Assembly (NCBI GenBank): GCA_019310865.1
Contig: JAFDDL010000150.1
Location: 1 to 8,340 of the forward strand
Direction of reading: 5' to 3'
DNA from: Deltaproteobacteria bacterium
GTDB taxonomy: Bacteria; Desulfobacterota; Desulfobacteria; Desulfobacterales; JAFDDL01
DNA: 8,340 nt
This document shows, in pieces, positions 1 through 7,062 of the stretch. The notes under the pieces were generated by a model, which saw only the letters and a list, made by a program, of their open reading frames with translations, ran no database searches and had not been told where the DNA came from. Position 1 is the stretch's first letter. Every line of letters begins with the position of its first letter. The translations under genes and the position numbers were made by a program.

Positions 1-416
1 AGCACGCAGCATATTGGGTGCGGTCCGAATTGACTTTCGGCTCAGAAAAGATGGACCTAATAAGTATCACATGAATCCGTTTTAACCCAGTGACCGCTAT
101 ATATTGTGGTGCAGCTTATGTTTTCTACAACCGATTGCATTTGCACATTTTATCGAAATCGGATAATAACATTTGACAAACATGGTAGATGTTGGACTTT
201 CTTGAGACTTTGAATCTATCGACAGTTATCTAGTGTCCATCCAGAAATAGGCAAATTTGGTTGAGATCAAGGCTTGCGAAAAATTTTACCACAGGCATAT
301 GGTTGATATCGGAGTCTTCGCTTACCTCCGAGGATAAAATCGCAGACATCGAATTGGCCATTTGTGGATGGGCACTATCGATTGGGTAAGTTAAAGGGCG
401 AAAGTTGAGGTGCTCC
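1..416. other. Gene-poor leader upstream of the sugar operon
   Basis: No convincing gene is seen here. A frame open from base 2 to a TAA at 83-85 could be the tail of a gene lying to the left (it ends ...KYHMNPF), but 27 codons are too few to judge. A 62-codon leftward frame at 230-418 overlaps the start of the next gene, has no recognisable motif and is probably chance. Weak promoter material is present: GATAAT at 162-167, a good -10 match, has only a poor -35 (TTGCAC, 141-146) at 15 bp, and TTGACA at 173-178, a perfect -35, has no usable -10 at 16-18 bp. A 6-bp inverted repeat TCGGAG/CTCCGA (309-314 and 326-331, loop of 11) lies in what would be the transcribed leader. I cannot assign the operon promoter with confidence. 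Confidence 0.4.
407..412 (+). promoter_or_regulatory. Ribosome binding site fixing the start at 417
   Basis: GAGGTG lies 4 nt before the ATG at 417 (6 nt counted from the GAGG core at 407-410). The only upstream in-frame start is a TTG at 405 that overlaps this site, so the ATG at 417 is preferred. Confidence 0.65.
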
Positions 417-1652
417 ATGATTCAGAAACAAAACATCGACACACTTAGATCGTTTTACGACCTGATGGAAAAAACCCGCACAGTTCGAGCCGTTATCGTC
501 AGCCGGCTCATTTCATCCCAACCCGGGAACCGGAAACATATAGATGCTTTGAAAAATGCACTTGCATCGTTGAAAAAACGTATCCGGAACGGCTACAAGA
601 CCGACTTGATACTGGAAGGTTCTGACAGTATCGAGGTGGATCTCTTCTATGAAATCAAAGAGCTTGAAAAAGATGTTCATTACCTTCAAAACGGCGAAGA
701 ACTATTTTTATCTTACCTGGAATCGTTGCATCCGGACTTTTCATTTTATGTGAAAGAAGGTGTTAAACAATTGCAGGATACTCATTTCAACTGTTTTATT
801 ACAGACCGAGACGGCACCATCAACAATTACTGCGGCCGTTATCGCTCCTCTATCCAATCCGTGTACAATGCGGTGTTTCTGACGCGCTTTGTCATGCATA
901 GAACCTCCCATCCTATCATCATCACTTCGGCTCCGCTGAAGGGCCCCGGTCTTATGGATGTATGCACCCTGCCCAGTCAAACCGTCATCTATGCCGCTTC
1001 AAAAGGGAGGGAATTCATAGATCTTGCCGGTGTGCGGAGAAGTTTTCCCATAGATACCGATAAGCAGCAATTGATCGACCGGTTGAACCGGCGATTGAAG
1101 GCGCTGGTTGCTGAAGCTTCCCATGAAAGATTTTCTCTGATCGGATCGGGTTTGCAATTGAAGTTCGGGCAAACCACTATCGCCCGGCAAGATATCAACG
1201 GCTCTATTTCAGAGGATAGATCCAAAGCGTTTCTGGACCTGATAAAAAGCCTTGTCGAAGAAATCGACCCGACAGGAGAAAATTTTAAAATCGAAGATAC
1301 CGGCCTGGATGTTGAGATTATCCTCACTTGTTCAGATCAAGACGGCGGGCTGAAAGATTTTGACAAAAAAGAGGCTGTCTGGTTTCTCGACCGGGAACTC
1401 AATCTTCACATGGAAAACGGGCCTCACCTGATTTGCGGCGACACCGCTTCCGATTTGCCGATGCTGGAGGCGGCGATGGAGAAAAGCACAGATACACGCT
1501 CGATTTTCGTAACCAAGGATCCGCAGCTTGCCGAACGGGTAGCGGCTATTTGTCCTCAGGCGCTGACGGTACCGGAGCCCGACATGCTCATTGCAATCTT
1601 AAACCGGCAGGCAGGTAGAATGAAAAGGGAAAAACAAATGGTGGCGCAATGA
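417..1652 (+). CDS. HAD-IIB phosphatase, trehalose-6-phosphate phosphatase-like
   Basis: A 411-residue soluble protein without signal peptide or membrane segment. Residues about 1-120 are a charged, mostly helical N-terminal part I cannot assign to a family. The HAD core follows: motif I FITDRDGT with the nucleophile pair D130/D132, motif II IIITS (T170/S171), a motif III lysine probably K317 or K318, and motif IV CGDTASDLP with D342/D346. The stretch between motifs II and IV is a large C2-type cap, which places it in HAD class IIB beside trehalose-6-phosphate and mannosyl-3-phosphoglycerate phosphatases. The inferred role is removal of phosphate from a sugar phosphate, most likely a disaccharide phosphate, in the cytoplasm. 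Its stop overlaps the next start (ATGA), so translation of the two is probably coupled, and that neighbour is a PGM-GH65 fusion; this strengthens the link to trehalose or a similar disaccharide. No glycosyltransferase (OtsA) gene is in the window. Family is fairly sure, substrate is not; automatic annotation may call it trehalose-6-phosphate synthase or phosphatase. Confidence 0.8.
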   Translation: MIQKQNIDTLRSFYDLMEKTRTVRAVIVSRLISSQPGNRKHIDALKNALASLKKRIRNGYKTDLILEGSDSIEVDLFYEIKELEKDVHYLQNGEELFLSYLESLHPDFSFYVKEGVKQLQDTHFNCFITDRDGTINNYCGRYRSSIQSVYNAVFLTRFVMHRTSHPIIITSAPLKGPGLMDVCTLPSQTVIYAASKGREFIDLAGVRRSFPIDTDKQQLIDRLNRRLKALVAEASHERFSLIGSGLQLKFGQTTIARQDINGSISEDRSKAFLDLIKSLVEEIDPTGENFKIEDTGLDVEIILTCSDQDGGLKDFDKKEAVWFLDRELNLHMENGPHLICGDTASDLPMLEAAMEKSTDTRSIFVTKDPQLAERVAAICPQALTVPEPDMLIAILNRQAGRMKREKQMVAQ

Positions 1653-4600
1653 AAGTAAAAAAATGTAAAGGCATTATTTTTGACTTGGACGGTGTGATAA
1701 CGGGAACCGCCAGAGTGCATGGCCTTGCTTGGGAAAGCATGTTCAACGACTATTTGAAAATAAAGGCGGACCGAGACGGCACGACCTTTGTTCCTTTTGA
1801 CCGGGAAAGGGATTATTTGGAATATGTGGATGGGAAACCCCGCATGAAGGGTGTGGAAAGCTTTCTGGCGTCCCGGGGAATTGAACTGCCTTTCGGTGAT
1901 TATGACGATCCGCCGAAGAAAGAAACCGTCTGCGGACTGGGCAACCGAAAAAACAAAGACTTTCAGAAAGTTCTTCGAAAAGAAGGCCCGGATGTTTTTG
2001 CGTCAACAATAGATTTTATCAAAGCATGTAAGAAAAGGGGCATAAAAACAGGTGTCGCCTCATCCAGCCGCAACTGCAAACTCATCCTGGACTTGGGCGG
2101 CATTGAAAAATATTTTGAAACCCGAGTATGCGGCATTGTTTCCCGTGAACTTAATTTAAGTGGCAAGCCGAATTCGGACATATTTGTGACGGCAGCTAAT
2201 AATATGGGTTTGCAGCCATGCGAGTGCGTGGTGGTGGAAGATGCCATCTCCGGGGTTCAAGCCGGCAGAAATGGAAATTTCGGACTGACGTTGGGGATCG
2301 CAAGGGGGATCGACAGTGACACGCTGATTCAAAACGGAGCGGATCTCGTTGTCTCGAATATGGGAGAAATCTCGCTGGATGAAATCGAAGCGTGGTTTGA
2401 TGACGGCGTTGTCGCTGATGGTTGGAACCTCATTTACACCCACTTTGAATCGGAGGATGAAAAACTCAGAGAAACCCTCACGGCTGTTGGAAACGGTTAC
2501 TTGGGAAACCGTGGCAGCTTCGAAGGGGAAACGGCGTCCGATGTCCACTATCCGGGCACTTACATTGCCGGTGTGTACAACAAGCCGGCCACCATTGTGG
2601 GCGGAAGACGCATCTACAACAACGATTTCGTTAATTGCCCCAACTGGACATTGGTAGAAGTCGCTATTGGGCGGTCCGAATTCGTCAGCCCGCTGAAGAT
2701 GAGAATGCTTAGTTATAAACACAGCCTGAACATGAAGGAAGGGGTTGTCTCGAGAACCATGGTGGTCAAGGATACCCAGGGAAGAATCACCCGGATAGGT
2801 AGCCGCCGTGTGGCTTCCATGAATGACCCCCATCTGTGCGCCATCCAATTCGATGTGACGCCGCTGAACTACAGCGGCACCATACGTATCCGATCGGCCA
2901 TTGACGGGCGGATCATTAACGACAACGTGGCCCGATACCGCCAGCTAAATCAAAAGCATCTATCCCCGGTATCCCAGGGGAAAGCCGGTTCCAGTGTCTT
3001 TTTGCACACCGAAACAAATAAATCCAAATATCAGATTGTGATTCACGCCAAAACGGCCGTGTATCAGGGGGGAAACCTCATCAGGCCGACCAAAACGATT
3101 CAACAAAAAAAGGGCTATATTGCCGAATCAATCGCCCTGAATGTCAGTGAAAACACAACCTGTCGCCTGGAAAAGATGGTCAGCGTGTTTACCTCCTTGG
3201 ATAAAGGGGGCAAAGATTCGCGCAAGGCAGGCAGACAGGCATTGTCAAAGATCAAATCCTTTTCGGACGTTTACGAACCCAATGTTCGCGCATGGGCCAA
3301 TCTTTGGAAAGTTACAGACATCCGCATTGATGGCGACCGCTTTATGCAAAAAGCGGTCAGGCTGCACATCTATCATTTGCTGGTGGCCGCATCACCCCAC
3401 AACGTTAATATTGATGCCGGAATAACTGCCCGCGGTCTTCACGGAGAGGCTTACAGGGGCCATGTTTTCTGGGATGAACTTTATATTCTGCCATTTTACA
3501 ATCTTCGATTTCCCCAAATCTCCAAGGCTTTGCTGATGTATCGATACCGGCGGCTGGACGGCGCCCGCCAGTACGCGGAGGAAAACGGATATAATGGCGC
3601 CATGTATCCGTGGCAGACCGCTGACGGCAGTGATGAAGAAACCCAGTCCGTTCATTTTAACCCTGCCGCCGGTTCATGGGGCCCGGATTTAAGCCGTCGC
3701 CAGCGGCATGTCTCGATAGTGGTCTTTTACAATGTCTGGCGGTATGTTGAAGATACAGGAGACCGGAAATTTCTTCATCGATATGGTGCCGAAATGATGC
3801 TGGAGATAGCCCGATTTTGGGCCAGTATCGCGCAGTGGGACGATGGCTCCGGCAAGTATTCCATCGCAGGCGTTATGGGACCCGATGAGTTCCATGAAAA
3901 ACAGCCGGGTTCAAAGATGCAGGGTGTAAAAGACAACGCCTACACCAATATCATGGTTGTGTGGCTGCTTGAAAAGGCGATGGAAGTTATCGATGCCCTT
4001 TCGTCGGCAGCCCTCAAACGGCTAAAGGAAAGAATCGGTTTTGAAATCAAAGAGACCGAAAAGTGGAAAGAGATTCGTCAAAAGCTTAATATAAATATTA
4101 CGAAGAACGGAATCATCAGCCAGTTTGACGGCTACATGGCGTTAAAGGAACTCAACTGGGATCATTACCGGGGAAAATACGGCGACATCCACCGCATGGA
4201 CCGTATCTTGAAGGCAGAAGGAGACTCGCCGGACCATTATAAGGTGGCCAAGCAGGCCGACACACTCATGACCTATTATGTGCTTTCACCAGAAGCTGTG
4301 GGGGATATCTTGACACAGTTGGGTTATCCAGTGGCGGATCCCATCGATTTGATGAAAAAGAACTATGCATACTATGAGCAGCGTACCAGCCATGGATCGA
4401 CGTTGAGCAAAGTGGTTCACGCCATTATTTCCAGCTATATGGCCAATGAAGTGACGGCCTGGGAGTGGTTTGTAGAAGCCATGGAGTCGGATATATACGA
4501 CACTCAGGGTGGCACCACACCGGAGGGTATCCACTGCGGGGTCATGGCCGGAACCCTGGATGTGATTACGCGCTACTTTGCCGGAATAGATTTTTCCAAA

Positions 4601-4816
4601 CCGGTTCCTCAGATCGCCCCTAATTTGCCCGAACACTGGAAAGGCCTTGTGCTAGAAGTGCACCATAGAAATAAAGGCTATCACTTGGATCTGTCACACG
4701 ACAAAATCAAAATCACTTTAAAGGGCGGAACAAAAACGCCCCAACCGGTAAAGGTTAATGGTAAGACCGTCATGCTTTCGTGCGGTAAAACGCGCACCAT
4801 CGGCATACGGAGTTAG
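1649..4816 (+). CDS. Beta-phosphoglucomutase / GH65 disaccharide phosphorylase fusion
   Basis: A 1055-residue cytoplasmic two-domain enzyme. Residues about 1-250 are a HAD-IA beta-phosphoglucomutase-like domain: motif I FDLDGVI (D12, D14), cap residue H24 in RVHGLAW, motif II ASSS (about 137-140), motif III K173 in SGKPNSDIF, motif IV VVVEDAISG (E197, D198). The insert ending DGKPRMKGVESFLASRGI is typical of the actinobacterial-type PGMs found beside GH65 genes. Residues about 260-1055 are glycoside hydrolase family 65: N-terminal beta-sandwich, then the (alpha/alpha)6 barrel with GLHGEAYRGHVFWDELY (597-612), general acid E747 in GVMGPDEFHE, and phosphate-contact motif SHGSTLS (914-920), then a small C-terminal beta domain. 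Family 65 hydrolases lack the phosphate motif, so this should be a phosphorylase releasing beta-glucose 1-phosphate, which the fused mutase would convert to glucose 6-phosphate. The disaccharide (trehalose, maltose, kojibiose, nigerose) is undetermined. The start overlaps the previous stop by 4 nt; only a distant AGGGA (1625-1629) precedes it, so expression likely depends on translational coupling. Confidence 0.9.
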   Translation: MKVKKCKGIIFDLDGVITGTARVHGLAWESMFNDYLKIKADRDGTTFVPFDRERDYLEYVDGKPRMKGVESFLASRGIELPFGDYDDPPKKETVCGLGNRKNKDFQKVLRKEGPDVFASTIDFIKACKKRGIKTGVASSSRNCKLILDLGGIEKYFETRVCGIVSRELNLSGKPNSDIFVTAANNMGLQPCECVVVEDAISGVQAGRNGNFGLTLGIARGIDSDTLIQNGADLVVSNMGEISLDEIEAWFDDGVVADGWNLIYTHFESEDEKLRETLTAVGNGYLGNRGSFEGETASDVHYPGTYIAGVYNKPATIVGGRRIYNNDFVNCPNWTLVEVAIGRSEFVSPLKMRMLSYKHSLNMKEGVVSRTMVVKDTQGRITRIGSRRVASMNDPHLCAIQFDVTPLNYSGTIRIRSAIDGRIINDNVARYRQLNQKHLSPVSQGKAGSSVFLHTETNKSKYQIVIHAKTAVYQGGNLIRPTKTIQQKKGYIAESIALNVSENTTCRLEKMVSVFTSLDKGGKDSRKAGRQALSKIKSFSDVYEPNVRAWANLWKVTDIRIDGDRFMQKAVRLHIYHLLVAASPHNVNIDAGITARGLHGEAYRGHVFWDELYILPFYNLRFPQISKALLMYRYRRLDGARQYAEENGYNGAMYPWQTADGSDEETQSVHFNPAAGSWGPDLSRRQRHVSIVVFYNVWRYVEDTGDRKFLHRYGAEMMLEIARFWASIAQWDDGSGKYSIAGVMGPDEFHEKQPGSKMQGVKDNAYTNIMVVWLLEKAMEVIDALSSAALKRLKERIGFEIKETEKWKEIRQKLNINITKNGIISQFDGYMALKELNWDHYRGKYGDIHRMDRILKAEGDSPDHYKVAKQADTLMTYYVLSPEAVGDILTQLGYPVADPIDLMKKNYAYYEQRTSHGSTLSKVVHAIISSYMANEVTAWEWFVEAMESDIYDTQGGTTPEGIHCGVMAGTLDVITRYFAGIDFSKPVPQIAPNLPEHWKGLVLEVHHRNKGYHLDLSHDKIKITLKGGTKTPQPVKVNGKTVMLSCGKTRTIGIRS

Positions 4817-4823
4817 CCAAGCG

Positions 4824-5504
4824 ATGAACAGGCCGACGCACATCTACCGCCACATTCTTGAGCATCTCTTGATTCCGGACATAACCCCGCCTTTGGCGCG
4901 TTATGCTACGGAAACGGCGTTTGTTCTGGCTGTATCTGGTGCGGCCGCTTCCGGCAAAACCATGTTTTGCCGACAGATGGTTGACTTTTTAGCCGATCGC
5001 GGGATAGGTGCCGTTCATGTGCCTTTAGACGGCTATCTTCTGGACCGGGAAACTCGCGACAGGAGAAACTTGAGCGGATATGATCCGCAGTCTTCCGATC
5101 TTCCGAAAATGATCGCTCAGATGAAGGCCCTGATCTACGAGGGAAAGTCCATAGACCTGCCCACTTACAACCATCAAACCGGCGTTCATGAATCGATCCT
5201 GCACATTCAGCATGCAAAAGTGATTCTGTTGGATGGCATTATGTCCATGCAGTATGAAATACGGGAGCGGTTCCCCAATTTGAACATCTTTTTTACAAGT
5301 GAGAATATTGTCATTCGCGGTCTGCGACTTCTTGTGGATATGCAGGAGCGCAGTTACACGGTGTTTCAGGCATTGGCACATTCCGACGCTGAGTTTGTTT
5401 CCTATAACAAATGGATCTATCCTCAAATTACCTTTGCAGATCTTAAAATTTGGGTGGACAAGGAAAGGGAGCTTTCCATCCTGAAGGAGCAAGTGTTAAA
5501 ATGA
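4824..5504 (+). CDS. Uridine kinase/phosphoribulokinase-family P-loop kinase, substrate unknown
   Basis: A 226-residue soluble protein. After about 32 residues comes the Walker A loop GAAASGKT (39-46), then PLDGY (67-71, the position of the substrate-binding acid in uridine kinases and phosphoribulokinase), GYDPQSSDLP (85-94), PTYNHQTGVHE (113-123, matching the substrate loop of the family), a Walker B-like strand VILLDGI (133-139) and arginines 165 and 168 in the lid region. These place it in the uridine kinase/phosphoribulokinase superfamily, but it matches neither enzyme exactly and the substrate cannot be named. It begins 7 nt after the GH65 fusion stop, so it belongs to the same operon and probably phosphorylates a sugar or related metabolite there. 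The ATG at 4824 is chosen because a GGAG (4809-4812) lies 11 nt ahead and the family N-terminus fits; an ATG at 4758 would overlap the upstream gene by 59 bases and add 22 residues of unrelated character. The 3' end faces the next gene with 11 bp between stops. Confidence 0.8.
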   Translation: MNRPTHIYRHILEHLLIPDITPPLARYATETAFVLAVSGAAASGKTMFCRQMVDFLADRGIGAVHVPLDGYLLDRETRDRRNLSGYDPQSSDLPKMIAQMKALIYEGKSIDLPTYNHQTGVHESILHIQHAKVILLDGIMSMQYEIRERFPNLNIFFTSENIVIRGLRLLVDMQERSYTVFQALAHSDAEFVSYNKWIYPQITFADLKIWVDKERELSILKEQVLK

Positions 5505-5515
5505 AAAATACCCAA

Positions 5516-6976
5516 CTACTCCTGTTCCGGTTCATATCTCGGTGGTTTGATGTGATCCGGTAATGGGCACTTGTACCCGGAAGTTCCTGCTTTCTTTTCA
5601 AACTCCTCCCGAATTTTCTCAAGGTGTTCGGGGTCCGTATACAGATCCACTGCAGAGACCGCCATTATCTTTGCTGCGTGCATCATCCCTTTATGCCCAA
5701 TCGAGTGGGCACTGGTTGCAACATTCCCCCAGCTATGCCCTGTACTCGCTGTTGTAAAGCAGGTCGTGGAAAGCATGCTCACCGGGGTCACCCAACTCAG
5801 GTCGCCCACATCCGTCGAGCCTGTGCCAACAATTTTCTCGTCCAGCGCAGGAAAATTTTCTCCGACCAGGGGTTTATCTCGATACGCTTCCAGAATATCG
5901 ACGATTTCAGGGGGAGGCTTGAGATATTCAATGGCATCGTCGATGTAATCCGAATTGGTGCGAGGGTAAGCATCGTTGATCTTTTGAGCATAGGCCATTT
6001 CTTCATCTGAGAACGCTATGGGACCGATCAACTCCATCGCCTGGTATTGCAAGTCGGCCAGGTAGTGGTTACTTAACACGTTGGAATACGCGGATTTGAA
6101 AATCTCTTCCACGCTTGTTTCCGTCATAAAGGTGGCACCCTTGGCTATTTTCCGCACGCGATCGGTCACCTCTTCCAGATAATCGGGTTTGGCGGCCCGG
6201 ATGTAATAAAACACTTCCGCTTCCTCCGGGACGATATTGGGGGCAGTCCCGCCATTGGTAATTATATAGTGCATTCGGACATCGTCCTTGACGTGCTCGC
6301 GTAGATAATTGACACCCACATTCATCAATTCGACTGCATCCAGCGCAGAACGCCCTTCGTGTGGAGAGCCGCCTGCGTGAGCAGTTCTCCCGTGAAAACG
6401 AAAGTGGATATGATTGACCGCTACACAGCTTCCTTTGGAGGGTGCATTGAAGCTGCCGGGGTGATAATTAAACGCGGCGTCCAGGTCGTCAAAAATGCCC
6501 GCCTTGGCCATGAATACCTTGCCCCCCCCGGCCTCTTCAGCAGGACAGCCATAATAACGGACCGTACCCGGCGTACCACTAGATTTAAGCCAATTTTGAA
6601 CGGCAAACGCGCCGGCAACTGCGCCGGTTCCCAGCAGGTTGTGTCCGCATCCGTGACCCGGCGCACCTTTGATGAGCGCTTCTTTTTTCGCTTGGTTTTT
6701 CTGTGACAAGCCGGGCAGGGCGTCGTATTCTCCGATAAATCCGATCAAAGGTTTCCCTTCTCCCCATTCTGCCACAAAAGCTGTGGAGATTTCAGCGATA
6801 TTCCAGGTGACTGTGAAACCCTCCTTTTCGAGAAAATCTGCTTGTCGGCGAGAGGCCTTGAATTCTTTCCAGCCTAGTTCAGGGTATTCCCAGATGTCAT
6901 CGGACATTCTAATGAAACGTGAGACGTTCTGTTCCAGGTGTTGAATTACTTGCTGCTTTGTTTTTGTATCCTGCAT
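5516..6976 (-). CDS. abgB: M20-family amidohydrolase, AbgB-like (p-aminobenzoyl-glutamate hydrolase type)
   Basis: A 486-residue cytoplasmic zinc or manganese peptidase of family M20D, close in length to E. coli AbgB (about 480). Visible ligand motifs are GHGCGHN (C110, H112), PAEEAGGGK (E147, E148), NYHPG (H172) and TGHSWGN (H414); TAHAGGSP (199-206) is the dimerisation-domain histidine region. GSTDVGDLSWV (386-396) and the AHSIGHKGM tail are characteristic of AbgB. The family cleaves amides such as p-aminobenzoyl-glutamate from folate breakdown, or related acyl-amino acids. E. coli AbgB works with AbgA and the transporter AbgT; neither is here, so this may be a stand-alone homologue with another amide substrate. 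The start is the ATG at 6976 because GGAGGAGG lies 7 nt before it; the ATG at 7024 would add 16 residues, has no such site and falls at the expected transcription start. It converges on the kinase gene and is not part of the sugar operon. Confidence 0.88.
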   Translation of the reverse strand: MQDTKTKQQVIQHLEQNVSRFIRMSDDIWEYPELGWKEFKASRRQADFLEKEGFTVTWNIAEISTAFVAEWGEGKPLIGFIGEYDALPGLSQKNQAKKEALIKGAPGHGCGHNLLGTGAVAGAFAVQNWLKSSGTPGTVRYYGCPAEEAGGGKVFMAKAGIFDDLDAAFNYHPGSFNAPSKGSCVAVNHIHFRFHGRTAHAGGSPHEGRSALDAVELMNVGVNYLREHVKDDVRMHYIITNGGTAPNIVPEEAEVFYYIRAAKPDYLEEVTDRVRKIAKGATFMTETSVEEIFKSAYSNVLSNHYLADLQYQAMELIGPIAFSDEEMAYAQKINDAYPRTNSDYIDDAIEYLKPPPEIVDILEAYRDKPLVGENFPALDEKIVGTGSTDVGDLSWVTPVSMLSTTCFTTASTGHSWGNVATSAHSIGHKGMMHAAKIMAVSAVDLYTDPEHLEKIREEFEKKAGTSGYKCPLPDHIKPPRYEPEQE

Positions 6977-6983
6977 TTTTCTG

Positions 6984-6991
6984 CCTCCTCC
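6984..6991 (-). promoter_or_regulatory. Strong ribosome binding site of the abgB-like gene
   Basis: On the minus strand GGAGGAGG ends 7 nt before the ATG at 6976, a near-perfect Shine-Dalgarno site. It decides the start against the longer reading frame from 7024. Confidence 0.85.
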
Positions 6992-7033
6992 ATTAAAAAC
7001 AGTATCCTTAATTTTGTCATTCATATATCAACT

Positions 7034-7062
7034 AATATGAAATGGATAGCTGGAAAAATCAA
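7034..7062 (-). promoter_or_regulatory. Sigma70-like promoter for the abgB-like gene
   Basis: Reading the minus strand, TTGATT (7062-7057) and CATATT (7039-7034) are separated by exactly 17 bp, matching the -35 and -10 consensus at 4 and 5 of 6 positions. Transcription would begin near 7027 and give a leader of about 50 nt before the ATG at 6976. The site lies over the start of the doubtful rightward small ORF at 7042. Confidence 0.5.

Noticed and set aside
2..85. Open frame from the left edge ending in TAA, possible tail of an upstream gene
   Set aside because: Only 27 codons, no recognisable motif, and at least one minus-strand frame is equally open over the same bases.
173..178. Perfect TTGACA -35 hexamer
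   Set aside because: No acceptable -10 hexamer occurs 16-18 bp downstream.
370..386. GGGCAC...TTGGG resembling a sigma54 -24/-12 promoter
   Set aside because: The -12 GC dinucleotide is absent at the required 10-12 bp spacing, and the site sits only 30 bp before the start codon.
230..418. 62-residue leftward ORF starting inside the first operon gene's start region
   Set aside because: No ribosome binding site seen, no motif, and it overlaps the start of a well-supported gene head-on.
2156..2848. 230-residue antisense ORF inside the PGM-GH65 gene
   Set aside because: It lies wholly opposite conserved GH65 and PGM coding sequence and its translation has no family motif; it is a shadow of the real gene.
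5486..5522. Imperfect stem GGAG...CTCC across the convergent stops as a bidirectional terminator
   Set aside because: Only about 7 broken base pairs with bulges on both sides and no proper U tract.
5571..6010. Overlapping rightward ORFs of about 125 residues opposite the abgB-like gene
   Set aside because: They mirror conserved AbgB coding sequence and lack start signals.
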